Shown: positions 31,654-44,008, numbered from the stretch's first letter. The stretch is 64,000 nucleotides of DNA from Clostridia bacterium (GCA_017465505.1 JAFTWB010000006.1:124001-188000), one strand, 5' to 3'. Program-made: numbers and translations. The notes: generated by a model from the letters alone, not told the origin.

Positions 31654-32453
31654 AAGCCCTCCGTAATTTCTGCTCCCATAAGGGATTTTATTTCGTTTTT
31701 AAGTACGCCGTCGCTTAGTCCGATGTAACACCCGTTTTTTATCTCCTTTCCGTCAATCTCTACTTTTTTCGGCTTGAAAGCCTTTATCATTCCTTCTCCC
31801 GATAAGGTGTTAAAGGGTACAATCCTCATCCTTTCTTCATTAAAGCTTTCAGAACCCAGAAGTTCCTTTTCTGCAACAATTACAGGAAGCCCCGAAAAAG
31901 GCTCTTTTAGATTGCACCCCGTGTCCAGTAAAGAGTCAAAAGTAGTACTGCTGTTTTCGCAGTATACTGTGATTCTGTGGATTTTTGTCCTTGGTTTTAA
32001 TTTTTCTTTTAATCTTTCGAAAATACTCAGTGATATAAAAGCAATTAAGGTGCATACTATGAGCATAATCGGTGAAATATCAAAGTATACTGTATCTCCC
32101 CAGACAACAATTCCCTTGGGTTTTAAGGTAAGGCACACAAGGGTAACAAAGCCTGAAAAAGCTATGCTCACTCCCAGAAAAGCAAGAGTGCGTATGATAA
32201 ATGTTTTGGGCTTCGTTTTTCCGAAAGCAACAAAAACCGTGAGCATAGCGGTAATCAGTCTGTAAAAAACTGAAAAAAGCCTTGTATAAAAAGGCAGGAA
32301 AACTCCAAGGACCGATACAGCACCAACAATTGAGCCCAAAATTAGTTTCATTGAATTTGAGTTTATCCGAAGGTACTTCCTGATAAAATAAAGCATTATG
32401 TAGTCTATAAAAAGATTTACACACAAAAGTGTGTCAACGTATATTGTCTGCAT
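31650..32453 (-). CDS. spoIIGA: Sigma-E processing peptidase SpoIIGA
   Basis: Membrane aspartic protease that cleaves pro-sigma-E after activation by SpoIIR from the forespore. The 267 residues have five predicted membrane segments in the N-terminal half (to ~residue 155). The cytoplasmic protease half contains FDSLLDTGCNLKEPFSGLPV; the DTG triad is the catalytic aspartate motif. ATG 32453 follows AAGGGTGG on the minus strand; a GTG three codons upstream is too close to that site. It is translationally coupled to sigE (4-base overlap). Confidence 0.93.
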   Translation of the reverse strand: MQTIYVDTLLCVNLFIDYIMLYFIRKYLRINSNSMKLILGSIVGAVSVLGVFLPFYTRLFSVFYRLITAMLTVFVAFGKTKPKTFIIRTLAFLGVSIAFSGFVTLVCLTLKPKGIVVWGDTVYFDISPIMLIVCTLIAFISLSIFERLKEKLKPRTKIHRITVYCENSSTTFDSLLDTGCNLKEPFSGLPVIVAEKELLGSESFNEERMRIVPFNTLSGEGMIKAFKPKKVEIDGKEIKNGCYIGLSDGVLKNEIKSLMGAEITEGL

Positions 32454-32469
32454 AATTACCACCCTTATT

Positions 32470-32504
32470 ATTATCCTTCAAAGCACCTTTTTAATCTGTC
32501 ACAA
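32470..32504 (-). promoter_or_regulatory. Possible spoIIG promoter with long spacer
   Basis: On the minus strand TTGTGA (32504-32499), 23 bases, GATAAT (32475-32470), 16 bases ahead of the spoIIGA start. The B. subtilis spoIIG promoter is known for an over-long spacer bridged by Spo0A. No clear Spo0A box was identified, so this is tentative. Confidence 0.3.
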
Positions 32505-32658
32505 TGAAAGAGGGATTTTTTATAATAAAATAGAAAAAAATGAAAAATGTCTTGGACTTGGCTTGCTTTGTTTTGTATATAGGAGAATATGCTAAAAGGC
32601 TGAATGTGACATTTCTTTAAATTTTTATAGTTTTAACCACAAATTAACGTATTTTTAA

Positions 32659-32687
32659 TTGACACCAAAAATCACTAGTAGTATAAT
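32659..32687 (+). promoter_or_regulatory. Consensus sigma-A promoter of the V-type ATPase operon
   Basis: TTGACA (32659-32664), 17-base spacer, TATAAT (32682-32687): a perfect consensus, 35 bases before the first gene. The rest of the 269-base gap towards spoIIGA is AT-rich and holds no other gene that I can see. Confidence 0.92.
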
Positions 32688-32722
32688 TCTGATTGAATAA
32701 GGTTAATATTGCGAGGTGCATT

Positions 32723-33031
32723 ATGGCTTTAAATAACATAGAAAAAATTAAAAACGCCGAGCTTGAGGCTTCAAGAAAAATCTCCGAGGCAGAGGCACAG
32801 AGCAGGGAAAACCTGAAAAATGCCCGGCAAAAAGCTTTGGAAATCACAAAAAAGGCTGAGGAGTACTCAAAAATTACTCTTGAGCATAAAGCTGACAAAG
32901 CCAAGGCTAAAGCGGAGGAGATAATTATCTCTTCAGCTAACTCTGCTAAGCTTCAGGCAGAAGCTCTTAAGAGTGAGGCTTTAAAAAAACAAGACCAAGT
33001 AAATAACGGGATTCTTGAGATTATTATCTGA
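32723..33031 (+). CDS. V-type ATPase peripheral stalk subunit G/H
   Basis: A 102-residue protein that is almost wholly a charged coiled coil (KIKNAELEASRKISEAEAQSRENLKNARQKALEITKKAEE), the form of NtpF/AhaH stalk subunits. These pair with subunit E to make the stator linking the A3B3 head to subunit I. ATG 32723 follows GAGGTG. It is the first gene of the nine-gene operon. Coiled-coil sequence alone is weak evidence; position before ntpI and length support the call. Confidence 0.85.
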   Translation: MALNNIEKIKNAELEASRKISEAEAQSRENLKNARQKALEITKKAEEYSKITLEHKADKAKAKAEEIIISSANSAKLQAEALKSEALKKQDQVNNGILEIII

Positions 33032-33048
33032 TTTGAGGTGAAACTCAG

Positions 33049-35563
<2,515 letters not shown>

Positions 35564-35581
35564 TAAATTGGAGTGTCAATT

Positions 35582-36169
35582 ATGACAGGTTTAGATAAAA
35601 TTATAGCTCAGATAAATCTTGACGCAGACAATACCGCTTCTTCTGTTTTGGAAAAAAGTCAGGCTCAGTGCGAGAAAATTATTGCTGAAGCCGAAGTCAA
35701 GGCTGAATCAATCCGCAAAACAGGGGACATTCAGGCTCAGAAAAAGTATGAGGATATTATCAGCCGTGCAAACTCTGCGGCAGAGCTTGAGGAGCGTAAG
35801 ATTCTCCTTTCTGTTAAGCAGGAGATTATTGCCTCGATGATTTCAAGCACTCTTGAGAGCATTAAAGCCTTGCCCGAGGACAAATATTTTGAGCTTATTT
35901 ATAAAATGATTTCAAAATACAGCGAAAACCGCGACGGCGTCATCTGCCTTGGCAAAGCTGACCTTAAAAGACTTCCTGCTGATTTTTCGGAAAAAGTCAG
36001 CAAGGCTTCAAAGGGCAGTCTTACATTAAGCGATACTGAAGCTCAGATTAAGAGCGGCTTTGTGCTTGCTTACGGCGGCGTTGATGTTAATTGCAGTTTT
36101 GAGTCACTTTTCAGCGACAACAGTGAGAAAATTTCTGATTATGTCGCAAATCTTCTTTGGGTTAACTAA
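35582..36169 (+). CDS. ntpE: V-type ATPase subunit E
   Basis: Stalk subunit of 195 residues: a long helical N-terminal half (TGLDKIIAQINLDADNTASSVLEKSQAQCEKIIAEAE) that pairs with subunit G/H, and a globular C-terminal half ending SLFSDNSEKISDYVANLLW, the typical finish of the family. ATG 35582 has GGAG at 9 bases; a GTG three codons upstream directly abuts the GGAG and is unlikely. Confidence 0.9.
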   Translation: MTGLDKIIAQINLDADNTASSVLEKSQAQCEKIIAEAEVKAESIRKTGDIQAQKKYEDIISRANSAAELEERKILLSVKQEIIASMISSTLESIKALPEDKYFELIYKMISKYSENRDGVICLGKADLKRLPADFSEKVSKASKGSLTLSDTEAQIKSGFVLAYGGVDVNCSFESLFSDNSEKISDYVANLLWVN

Positions 36170-36178
36170 GGAGGAGCT

Positions 36179-37144
36179 ATGAAATCTCAGGATTTTACTT
36201 ATGCAGTCAGTCGTATCCGAATGAAAGAAACCAAGCTTCTTTCTAAAAAGGATATTGACCGACTTATTTCTCAGAAAGATTACCAGTCAACCATAAGGCT
36301 TCTTTCGGAGCTTTCTTTTGGCGACGATACTTTGGACAAAAACCAAATCCTCTCTTATGAGCAGAATAAGCTCTGGGCTCTTATGGGTGAGCTTGTGGAG
36401 GATTTAAGCGTTTTTGATGTTTTCAGACTTCAGAACGATTTTCATAATCTTAAAGTTGCGGTTAAATCTGTTTACAGTGATGTTTCGCCTTATTCTATGA
36501 TGATTTCCGGCGGCACACTGAGCAGCGAGAAGATTTACGACTGTGTCAGAAACCGCAACTTCAAAGACCTTGGTGATGTATTTTGTGAAGTTGCAGAAGC
36601 TTCTCTGGATACAATCCTTAAAACAGGGGACGGCCAGCTTTGCGACGCTTTGATTGACAAAGCTTGCCTTAAGGCGATTTTTGACCTTGGCGAAAAAACA
36701 AACGAGGCGGTAATCAAGGATTATGCAGAGCTTTTTGTAGCCTCATCCAACATCAAAATTGCAGTAAGAGGCTCAAAGCTTAATAAACCTCTTGAGTTTT
36801 TCACAAAGTCTTTGTCTTTCTGTAACACACTGGATACAGAGCTTCTTGCCAAAAATGCCGTAAAAGGCTTTGACGAAATCTGCACCTATCTTTCTCAGAC
36901 AAAGTATAAAGAAAGTGTGGATTATATCAGAAAATCTATGTCGTCCTTTGAAAAATGGTGCGATGATTTGCTGATTAACGGTCTTAAAAAACAAAAGTAT
37001 GAGCCTTTTACAGTTGGCCCTCTGGTTGCCTACATTCTGGCAAAACAAAACGAAATCAAAGCAGTCCGCCTTATCCTAATTGGCAAACAAAGCGGACTTG
37101 ATGATACAAAAATCAGCGAAAGGATAAGGGAGTTGTATGTATAG
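36179..37144 (+). CDS. ntpC: V-type ATPase subunit C (d-type)
   Basis: A 321-residue helical, funnel-shaped subunit that joins the rotor ring to the central stalk. It begins FTYAVSRIRMKETKLLSKKDIDRLI and contains the family segments LRLQNDFHNLKVAVKSVY-like (FRLQNDFHNLK) and the C-terminal PLVAYILAKQNEIKAVRLILIGK. AAGGAGGAG precedes the ATG. It overlaps ntpF(G) by 8 bases. Confidence 0.92.
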   Translation: MKSQDFTYAVSRIRMKETKLLSKKDIDRLISQKDYQSTIRLLSELSFGDDTLDKNQILSYEQNKLWALMGELVEDLSVFDVFRLQNDFHNLKVAVKSVYSDVSPYSMMISGGTLSSEKIYDCVRNRNFKDLGDVFCEVAEASLDTILKTGDGQLCDALIDKACLKAIFDLGEKTNEAVIKDYAELFVASSNIKIAVRGSKLNKPLEFFTKSLSFCNTLDTELLAKNAVKGFDEICTYLSQTKYKESVDYIRKSMSSFEKWCDDLLINGLKKQKYEPFTVGPLVAYILAKQNEIKAVRLILIGKQSGLDDTKISERIRELYV

Positions 37145-37454
37145 AGTTGCTGTAATCGGCGACAAAGAGAGCATATACGGCTTTGCCGCCCTTGGACTTG
37201 ATGTTGTTTATCCCGAAAATACTTTGCAGGCTCAGGAGGCTTTCAGAAAGCTTACCCAGTCAAACTATGCAGTAATCTATATTACTGAAGAGCTTGCCGA
37301 GGTGTTGGACGAAGAAATCGAAAAGTTTTCCTACAAAAGCACCCCTGCAATTATCCGTATTCCCGGAGTTAAAGGAAACACAGGCAAGGGTATGATGAAT
37401 GTAAAGAAGTCTGTGGAGAAAGCGGTAGGAAGCGATATCGTTTTTAACAATTAA
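37137..37454 (+). CDS. ntpG: V-type ATPase subunit F (central stalk)
   Basis: A 105-residue Rossmann-like subunit that binds subunit D in the rotating shaft: YRVAVIGDKESIYGFAALGLDVVYP at the N-terminus, YAVIYITEELAE in the middle, and a C-terminal IPGVKGNTGKG...V.KAVGSDI segment. Its ATG overlaps the 3' end of subunit C. In E. hirae nomenclature this subunit is NtpG. Confidence 0.9.
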   Translation: MYRVAVIGDKESIYGFAALGLDVVYPENTLQAQEAFRKLTQSNYAVIYITEELAEVLDEEIEKFSYKSTPAIIRIPGVKGNTGKGMMNVKKSVEKAVGSDIVFNN

Positions 37455-37487
37455 AAGTTTTACATTATCCACGAAAGGATGATTTTT

Positions 37488-39257
37488 ATGAGCAAAGGTG
37501 CTATCAAAAAGGTTGCAGGCCCTCTTGTTATTGCAGAGGGTATGAGAGACGCCAACCTTTTCGACGTTGTCCGTGTTTCTGAGCACAGGCTTATCGGTGA
37601 AATTATCGAAATGCACGGAGATAATGCATCTATTCAGGTTTACGAAGAAACCTCAGGCCTTGCTCCCGGCTCACCTGTTGAGTCAACGGGTGCACCTTTA
37701 AGCGTTGAGCTCGGCCCCGGTCTTATTTCAAATATTTACGACGGAATCCAGCGTCCTCTGGAAGATATTATGAAAGCCTGTGGCACTAATCTTCAGCGAG
37801 GCGTAGAAGTGCCTTCTTTAAGCCGAGAGAAAAGGTGGAGCTTCAAGCCTCTTGTAAAAGCAGGGGATAAAGTTGAAGCAGGCGACTCTCTGGGTACAGT
37901 TCAGGAAACTGACATTGTTCTTCATAAGATTATGGTGCCGCCTACTCTTAAAGGTACAGTAAAGAGAATTGAAGCAGGCGAGTTTACCGTTGACGAAACT
38001 GTCTGCGTGTTGACTCTTGAAAATGGCGAGGAAAAGGAACTTACCCTTATGCAGAAGTGGCCTGTTCGTGTTGGCAGACCATATAAGAAGAAGCTTCCTC
38101 CAAACTCTCCTCTTGTAACAGGTCAGAGAGTTATAGACACTCTTTTCCCAATTGCCAAGGGTGGTGTTGCCGCTGTGCCCGGGCCTTTCGGAAGTGGCAA
38201 AACAGTTGTTCAGCACCAGCTTGCCAAGTGGGCAGAGGCTGATATTGTTGTTTATATCGGTTGCGGTGAACGTGGTAACGAAATGACCGACGTTCTTAAC
38301 GAGTTCCCTGAACTTATTGACCCAAAAACAGGAAAATCCCTTATGGAGCGTACTGTGCTTATTGCCAATACCTCAGATATGCCTGTTGCCGCTCGTGAAG
38401 CTTCTATTTATACAGGTATTACCATTGCGGAATACTTCCGTGATATGGGCTACTCCGTAGCTCTTATGGCTGACTCTACATCACGTTGGGCAGAGGCTCT
38501 CCGTGAAATGTCAGGCCGTCTTGAAGAAATGCCCGGTGAAGAGGGTTACCCTGCATATCTGGGCTCTCGTCTTGCTCAGTTTTACGAAAGAGCAGGTATG
38601 GTAGAGGTGTTGGGTACTTCAGATAAAATCGGCTCTCTGTCCGTTATCGGTGCGGTTTCACCTCCCGGCGGCGATATTTCCGAGCCTGTTTCTCAGGCAA
38701 CCCTGCGTATTGTAAAGGTGTTTTGGGGACTTGACTCAAGCCTTGCATATAAGCGTCATTTCCCTGCACTTAACTGGCTTACAAGTTATTCTCTGTATAC
38801 GGATACACTTTCAAAGTGGTTTGATGAAGCTGTTTCAACCGATTGGATGAAAATGCGTTCACGTCTTATGCAGCTTTTACAGGAAGAAGCAGAGCTTGAA
38901 GAAATTGTAAAGCTTGTTGGTATGGACGCTTTGTCTTCTCCCGACAGACTTAAGCTTGAGGCAGCTCGCTCTATCCGTGAGGACTACCTCCATCAGAACG
39001 CTTTCCACGATGTGGACACCTACACACCCCTTGAAAAGCAGCTTCTTATGATGAAGCTTATTTTAGCTTACTATGATAAAGCCCTTGAGGCTCTTAAAAA
39101 TGGTGCAGATATCGAAAAGATAGTTTCTCTTCCCATAAGAGAGTCTATCGGCAGATTCAAATATGTTAGCAATTCAGATATCAATAAAACCTACGATGAA
39201 ATCCTTTTCACCCTTGATAAGGATATAAACGAAATCACTGCAAAAGGAGAGGATTAA
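37488..39257 (+). CDS. ntpA: V-type ATPase catalytic subunit A
   Basis: Catalytic nucleotide-binding subunit of the A3B3 head, 589 residues. The Walker A motif [13 protein letters not shown] (~231-243), the family's ~90-residue non-homologous insertion, the catalytic-Glu GCGERGNEM and the [33 protein letters not shown] block are all present. The start at 37488 has AAAGG at 9 bases; an in-frame ATG at 37479 touches the ribosome binding site and is rejected. Confidence 0.97.
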   Translation: MSKGAIKKVAGPLVIAEGMRDANLFDVVRVSEHRLIGEIIEMHGDNASIQVYEETSGLAPGSPVESTGAPLSVELGPGLISNIYDGIQRPLEDIMKACGTNLQRGVEVPSLSREKRWSFKPLVKAGDKVEAGDSLGTVQETDIVLHKIMVPPTLKGTVKRIEAGEFTVDETVCVLTLENGEEKELTLMQKWPVRVGRPYKKKLPPNSPLVTGQRVIDTLFPIAKGGVAAVPGPFGSGKTVVQHQLAKWAEADIVVYIGCGERGNEMTDVLNEFPELIDPKTGKSLMERTVLIANTSDMPVAAREASIYTGITIAEYFRDMGYSVALMADSTSRWAEALREMSGRLEEMPGEEGYPAYLGSRLAQFYERAGMVEVLGTSDKIGSLSVIGAVSPPGGDISEPVSQATLRIVKVFWGLDSSLAYKRHFPALNWLTSYSLYTDTLSKWFDEAVSTDWMKMRSRLMQLLQEEAELEEIVKLVGMDALSSPDRLKLEAARSIREDYLHQNAFHDVDTYTPLEKQLLMMKLILAYYDKALEALKNGADIEKIVSLPIRESIGRFKYVSNSDINKTYDEILFTLDKDINEITAKGED

Positions 39258-39258
39258 A

Positions 39259-40632
39259 ATGCCAAGAGAATACAGAACTATTCAAGAGGTAGCAGGTCCT
39301 CTTATGCTTGTAAAAGACGTTGAAAACGTTGCTTATAACGAGCTTGGTGAAATCGAGCTTGCTAACGGTGAGGTGCGCCGTTGTAAGGTTCTTGAAATTA
39401 ACGGCACAAATGCCCTTTTACAGCTTTTTGACTCCTCTGCAGGTATCAATCTTTCTGACTCCAAGGTAAGATTTTTGGGAAGAAGTATGGAGCTTGCAGT
39501 GTCGAAGGATATGCTTTCCCGAGTTTTTGACGGTATGGGCAGACCCATTGACGGCGGCCCTGAGATTCTCCCCAAAAAGCGAGTTGACATCAACGGTGTT
39601 CCTATGAACCCTGCCGCAAGAAACTACCCACAGGAATTTATCGAAACAGGTGTGTCTGCCATTGATGGTCTGAACACCCTGGTAAGAGGTCAGAAGCTTC
39701 CTATTTTCTCAGCTTCAGGTCTTCCACACGCAAACCTTGCTGCTCAGATTGCAAGACAGGCAAAAGTAAGAGGCACAGACGAGCCTTTTGCGGTTGTTTT
39801 TGCCGCTATGGGTATCACCTTTGAAGAATCCAACTTCTTCGTAGAAAGCTTCAAGGAAACAGGCGCAATCGACAGAACAGTTATGTTTGTAAATCTTGCA
39901 AACGACCCTGCAATTGAGCGAATTTCCACTCCCAAAATGGCTCTTACTGCTGCTGAGTACCTTGCCTTCGAGGAAGGTATGCACGTTTTAGTTATTATGA
40001 CAGATATCACAAACTACGCCGACGCTTTGCGAGAAGTTTCTGCCGCAAGAAAAGAAGTTCCCGGCAGAAGAGGCTACCCCGGCTATATGTATACAGACCT
40101 TGCAACTCTTTATGAGCGTGCAGGCAGACTTAAGGGTAAAGCCGGTTCAATAACTCTCATTCCAATCCTCACAATGCCTGAGGATGACAAAACTCATCCT
40201 ATTCCTGACCTTACAGGTTATATCACCGAGGGTCAGATTATTCTCTCTCGTGAGCTTTACCGCAAGGGTGTAACTCCGCCTATTGATGTTCTTCCGTCCC
40301 TTTCACGTCTTAAGGACAAGGGCATAGGGCAGGGCAAAACAAGAGCGGACCACTCCAACACTATGAACCAGCTTTTCTCAGCCTACGCAAGAGGTAAGGA
40401 AGCCAAAGAACTTATGGTTATCTTAGGTGAGGCGGCTCTGACAGATATCGACAAGCTTTACGCAAAGTTTGCCGAAGAGTTTGAAAACCGTTATGTTTCT
40501 CAGGGATATCTTGCCGACAGAAGCATTGAAGAAACACTTGATTTGGGTTGGGAGCTTCTCAGAATCCTTCCCAGAAGCGAGCTTAAGAGAATCGACGACA
40601 AATATCTCGACCTTTATTACGACAAAAAGTAA
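39259..40632 (+). CDS. ntpB: V-type ATPase regulatory subunit B
   Basis: Non-catalytic nucleotide-binding subunit of the A3B3 head, 457 residues. It shows [22 protein letters not shown] where the A subunit has a Walker A; the P-loop is degenerate, as expected for B. It also has [47 protein letters not shown], the best conserved block. It begins one base after ntpA. Confidence 0.97.
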   Translation: MPREYRTIQEVAGPLMLVKDVENVAYNELGEIELANGEVRRCKVLEINGTNALLQLFDSSAGINLSDSKVRFLGRSMELAVSKDMLSRVFDGMGRPIDGGPEILPKKRVDINGVPMNPAARNYPQEFIETGVSAIDGLNTLVRGQKLPIFSASGLPHANLAAQIARQAKVRGTDEPFAVVFAAMGITFEESNFFVESFKETGAIDRTVMFVNLANDPAIERISTPKMALTAAEYLAFEEGMHVLVIMTDITNYADALREVSAARKEVPGRRGYPGYMYTDLATLYERAGRLKGKAGSITLIPILTMPEDDKTHPIPDLTGYITEGQIILSRELYRKGVTPPIDVLPSLSRLKDKGIGQGKTRADHSNTMNQLFSAYARGKEAKELMVILGEAALTDIDKLYAKFAEEFENRYVSQGYLADRSIEETLDLGWELLRILPRSELKRIDDKYLDLYYDKK

Positions 40633-40647
40633 GTCTGGAGATAGATT

Positions 40648-41295
40648 ATGGCAACTAAACAGGTTAACCCAACCCGTATGGAGCTGACCCGACTTAAGAA
40701 AAAGCTTGCTACCGCCACAAAGGGGCACAAGCTTCTTAAAGATAAGCGTGATGAGCTTATGCGTCAGTTCCTTGATATGGTAAAACTTAATAAACAGCTT
40801 CGTGAGAAGGTAGAAAAAGCCATAAATGAGGCAAACAAGAACTTTGTTCTTGCCTCAGCTTCTATGAATGATGAAGCTTTATCTCTTTCAATGCTTGCAC
40901 CAAAGCAGGAAGTAACCCTTGAAGTGTCAAGTACAAATATTATGAGCGTTGAAGTGCCTAAGTATAAAATCAACTATCGCACTGCCGACACTAATGATAT
41001 GTTTTGCTACGGCCTTGCTTTCACTTCCTGTGACCTTGACACCGCAGTGAGCTCTCTTTCTGATGTTTTGCCCGATATGTTACGTCTTGCTGAGGTGGAA
41101 AAATCCTGCCAGCTTATGGCTGACGAGATTGAGAAAACCCGACGCAGAGTAAACGCCCTTGAGCACGTTCTCATTCCTGAAACAAGAGCCAACATCCGCT
41201 ATATTTCTATGAAGTTGGATGAAAATGAGCGTTCAACCCAGACCAGACTTATGAAGGTCAAGGATATGATGTTAAAGGAAGCTCACGGCTACTAA
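40648..41295 (+). CDS. ntpD: V-type ATPase subunit D (central shaft)
   Basis: A 215-residue coiled-coil rotor shaft (equivalent to F-type gamma). The N-terminal helix NPTRMELTRLKKKLATATKGHKLLKDKRDELM and the C-terminal RRVNALEHVLIPETRANIRYISMKLDENER are typical. GGAGA precedes the ATG at 8 bases. It is the last gene of the operon and is followed by a strong terminator. Confidence 0.95.
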   Translation: MATKQVNPTRMELTRLKKKLATATKGHKLLKDKRDELMRQFLDMVKLNKQLREKVEKAINEANKNFVLASASMNDEALSLSMLAPKQEVTLEVSSTNIMSVEVPKYKINYRTADTNDMFCYGLAFTSCDLDTAVSSLSDVLPDMLRLAEVEKSCQLMADEIEKTRRRVNALEHVLIPETRANIRYISMKLDENERSTQTRLMKVKDMMLKEAHGY

Positions 41296-41308
41296 ATTTC
41301 ACATTAAA

Positions 41309-41346
41309 ACAACCACAGTCATTAAATTAACTGTGGTTGTTCTTTT
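41309..41346 (+). terminator. Intrinsic terminator of the V-type ATPase operon
   Basis: Perfect 11-bp stem ACAACCACAGT (41309-41319) with 41330-41340, 10-base loop, then tctttt. Confidence 0.88.
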
Positions 41347-41364
41347 GAAAAAATGAGGTGTAAT

Positions 41365-41970
41365 ATGAACATAAACATAAATGATTTCAAATGGACTCGT
41401 GAGCCTGCGGATTTCAGCATTTGCGAAGATAAAATAGAAATAATCACAAAGCCCTTTACAGATTTGTGGCAGAGGACATACTATCATTTCAGAAACGACA
41501 ACGCACCTGTCTTTCAGATGGAAAGTGATGAGAAGTTCTTTTCTTTTACTGTTAAAACAGAGTTTGATAGCAAGCACCGCTTTGACCAATGCGGAATAGT
41601 TATGTATCTTGACAGCGAAAATTGGCTGAAAGCTTCTATTGAATATGAAAACGAAAGCTTTCAGCACCTTGGCTCTGTTGTCACCAATATGGGTTACTCC
41701 GATTGGGCTACCACCGAAATAGACGCAAATGTAAAATCAATGTGGTACAGACTCAGCCGTAGGGAAGACGACTACTGTATTGAGTGCTCTGAGGATGGTA
41801 AAACCTTCAAACAAATGAGAGTGTGCCATATATGGCAGGGCGGCGGTACCGTGAGATTCGGCATATATGCTTGCAGTCCCGAGGACTCATCCTTTAAAGC
41901 TACTTTTACAGATATAGAGCTTACAGAGTGTAAATGGCTTGCTCATAATGGTCAGCAACCTGATATGTGA
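41365..41970 (+). CDS. DUF1349 domain protein (concanavalin-like fold)
   Basis: A 201-residue cytoplasmic protein with the DUF1349 pattern: FKWTREPADFSICEDKIEIITKPFTDLWQRTYYHF at the N-terminus, FDQCGIVMYLDSENWLKASIEYE in the middle and VRFGIYACSPEDSSFKATFTDIEL near the end. The family has a concanavalin/LamG-like beta sandwich and includes yeast Ree1, a regulator of enolase; bacterial members are unassigned, possibly sugar-binding. ATG 41365 follows GAGGTG; a more upstream ATG (41353) overlaps that site. There is no signal peptide. It is probably its own transcript, since a terminator precedes it. Confidence 0.78.
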   Translation: MNININDFKWTREPADFSICEDKIEIITKPFTDLWQRTYYHFRNDNAPVFQMESDEKFFSFTVKTEFDSKHRFDQCGIVMYLDSENWLKASIEYENESFQHLGSVVTNMGYSDWATTEIDANVKSMWYRLSRREDDYCIECSEDGKTFKQMRVCHIWQGGGTVRFGIYACSPEDSSFKATFTDIELTECKWLAHNGQQPDM

Positions 41971-41991
41971 ATATTCTTTGAAATTTTATAT

Positions 41992-42008
41992 AATTCTATA
42001 ATAGAATT
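41992..42008. promoter_or_regulatory. Perfect short palindrome, possible operator
   Basis: AATTCTATAATAGAATT: two 8-base arms around a single central base. It lies 20 bases ahead of the TATAAT at 42028-42033 that probably serves the LCP gene, where it would overlap the -35 region, a position suited to a repressor. Confidence 0.4.
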
Positions 42009-42027
42009 ATTATGTCGAAATAGGTAG

Positions 42028-42033
42028 TATAAT
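42028..42033 (+). promoter_or_regulatory. -10 element of the LCP gene
   Basis: TATAAT, 33 bases ahead of the LCP start. The -35 is poor (attata-type bases at about 42005-42010), which agrees with a regulated promoter. Confidence 0.5.
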
Positions 42034-42065
42034 ATATCCGTATTTTTTATTTATCAGGTGGTTAT

Positions 42066-43145
42066 ATGAAAGATGAAATGACAAGGCGTAAAAGCCTTGA
42101 AATGAAAAAGCGTCGCAAAAAAGTTATTCTCACAAAGTTTATCTGCATTATTCTTGCGATTCTTTTTCTTCTGGGTGGAATCGGCTCAATAGCTTACTAC
42201 AAAACCCTTACAAGCTTTAATTATCAGGCGGTAAATACCCAAAAACCTGTTATCAGCACAGACGCCGACGGCAATGTAGTAGAAACAGAGCCCGAGCTTC
42301 TTACCCTTAATTCCAACTCAGGTAATCTGCTAACAGACCCTTATGTTCTTAATATTCTTCTTTTCGGTGCTGACAGATACGGCGACGAGGGTAACTCAGA
42401 TACCCTGATTCTTATGTCCATTGACAACCGTCACGAAAAAATCAAGCTTACTTCCTTTTTGCGTGATACTCTGGTTTATGTGCCCGGCTATTACAGTACA
42501 AAGCTGACTCACGCTTATTCTTTGGGTGGAGCAGAGCTTTCTATTCAGACAATTGAGTCTAACTTTGGTATTAAGATTGACCGCTACGCCGTTGTTAACT
42601 TTGAAACCTTCAAGGATATTGTTGACATTATGGACGGCGTAGATATTGAGCTTACTTACGACGAGATAGAGTATATCAATGCTCAGATTGCTCAGAACGG
42701 ACAGGAAGAGTACCTGCCCTGGGATACAGAAGAGGGGATAGTTCACCTTAACGGTCAGCAAGCTTTATGGCATGCAAGAAACCGCGGCGGTTACGTTAAC
42801 GGCCAGTACTTCTATATGGGGGATGACTGGGGAAGAGTTCAGCGTCAGCGAGCTTTCCTTGATGCGGTTATGGACAAGCTCCGTAGTTCTGCCTCTCTTT
42901 CGGAAATTGTGCAGATTGTAAACGCAGTAGGGCCTAACATCACCACAAATTTGAAAAGCAGTGAAATCACCACTCTTGTGTCAGGTGCTATTACATATCT
43001 GGGCTATGAATTGGAAGAGCTTTCAATTCCCGAGGACAACTGGGAAGAAGTAGACAACGACGCAGGTAAATGCCTTAACATCATCGACTGGAATCAGGCC
43101 CGTCGTGAAGTTGCAGAGTTTATTTATGAAGACAGCGTAGTATAA
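42066..43145 (+). CDS. LytR-CpsA-Psr (LCP) family cell-wall glycopolymer transferase
   Basis: Attaches lipid-linked glycopolymers (teichoic acid or capsule) to peptidoglycan on the outer face of the membrane. The 359-residue protein has a basic cytoplasmic tail, one membrane segment (~22-43) and the LCP domain: DTLILMSIDNRHEKIKLTSFLRDT with the catalytic Asp and Arg, KLTHAYSLGGAELSIQTIESNFGIKIDRYAVVNFETF, and WHARNRGG...DDWGRVQRQRAFLDAVM. It could use the glycan made by the sugar transferase/ligase pair at 3.4-5.5 kb, but that link is only inferred. Confidence 0.92.
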   Translation: MKDEMTRRKSLEMKKRRKKVILTKFICIILAILFLLGGIGSIAYYKTLTSFNYQAVNTQKPVISTDADGNVVETEPELLTLNSNSGNLLTDPYVLNILLFGADRYGDEGNSDTLILMSIDNRHEKIKLTSFLRDTLVYVPGYYSTKLTHAYSLGGAELSIQTIESNFGIKIDRYAVVNFETFKDIVDIMDGVDIELTYDEIEYINAQIAQNGQEEYLPWDTEEGIVHLNGQQALWHARNRGGYVNGQYFYMGDDWGRVQRQRAFLDAVMDKLRSSASLSEIVQIVNAVGPNITTNLKSSEITTLVSGAITYLGYELEELSIPEDNWEEVDNDAGKCLNIIDWNQARREVAEFIYEDSVV

Positions 43146-43150
43146 AAAAC

Positions 43151-43185
43151 AGCAGGTAACTTTTAAAGCTACCTGCTACTTTTAT
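43151..43185. terminator. Bidirectional terminator between LCP gene and yebC
   Basis: AGCAGGTA (43151-43158) with TACCTGCT (43170-43177). On the plus strand acttttat follows; on the minus strand gtttttt follows. It separates two convergent genes. Confidence 0.82.
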
Positions 43186-43205
43186 GTCTGTTTTAAATTG
43201 TCAGA

Positions 43206-43946
43206 TTATTCTTCAACCATTTCCCAGTTGTGCCATACGTTCTGAATATCGTCGTTATCCTCGAACATATCAAGCATTTTCTGCATTTTCTCGCAGGTTT
43301 CCTTGTCTTCAAGCTTTGTGTAGGTGTTGGGAACCTGCTCAACCTCAGCAGAAGCAAACTCAAAGCCCTGAGCGGCTAAGTCGTCACGAACTGCACCTAA
43401 ATCGGAAGGCTCTGTGTAAATTGTGAAGATGTCCTCATCTGCCTCAAAGTCTGCGGCACCAGCCTCAAGAGCGGCTTCCATAACTTCGTCCTCAGTCTTC
43501 TCAAGGTCTTCACGCTCAATTACAAGAACACCTTTTCTCTCGAACATAAAGCTAACGCAGCCCTGCTGACCCATATTTCCGCCGTATTTGTCAAAGTAAT
43601 GACGAACATCACCGGCTGTACGGTTACGGTTATCTGTAAGTGCCTCAACAATTACTGCTACACCGGAGGGACCATAGCCTTCGTATGTAACTGCTTCGTA
43701 GTTGGAAGAGTCAGAGTCGCCTGCTGCCTTCTTGATAACTCTTTCAATGTTATCGTTAGGAACGTTGTTTGCCTTTGCTTTTGCAATACAATCTCTGAGC
43801 TTGGAGTTAACAGTGGGGTCGGCACTGCCGCCTTCCTTTACTGCAACAATAATCTCTCTGCCGATTTTGGTAAAAATCTTAGCTCTTGCAGCGTCGTTTT
43901 TACCTTTTTTCTGCTTAATGGTACTCCATTTATTATGTCCTGACAT
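43206..43946 (-). CDS. YebC/PmpR (TACO1) family protein
   Basis: A 246-residue YebC-family protein. It starts [32 protein letters not shown], the family signature, and continues with [54 protein letters not shown] and the C-terminal [19 protein letters not shown]. Family members were first described as transcription regulators and more recently linked to translation of difficult peptide stretches. It has its own minus-strand promoter. Confidence 0.95.
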   Translation of the reverse strand: MSGHNKWSTIKQKKGKNDAARAKIFTKIGREIIVAVKEGGSADPTVNSKLRDCIAKAKANNVPNDNIERVIKKAAGDSDSSNYEAVTYEGYGPSGVAVIVEALTDNRNRTAGDVRHYFDKYGGNMGQQGCVSFMFERKGVLVIEREDLEKTEDEVMEAALEAGAADFEADEDIFTIYTEPSDLGAVRDDLAAQGFEFASAEVEQVPNTYTKLEDKETCEKMQKMLDMFEDNDDIQNVWHNWEMVEE

Positions 43947-43979
43947 AAAAATTCATTCCCTTATAAAAATTTCTCAATT

Positions 43980-44008
43980 ATTATACCATATTTATACTTA
44001 TATTGCAA
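43980..44008 (-). promoter_or_regulatory. Sigma-A type promoter of yebC
   Basis: Minus strand TTGCAA (44008-44003), 17-base spacer, TATAAT (43985-43980), 34 bases ahead of the yebC start. Confidence 0.82.
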
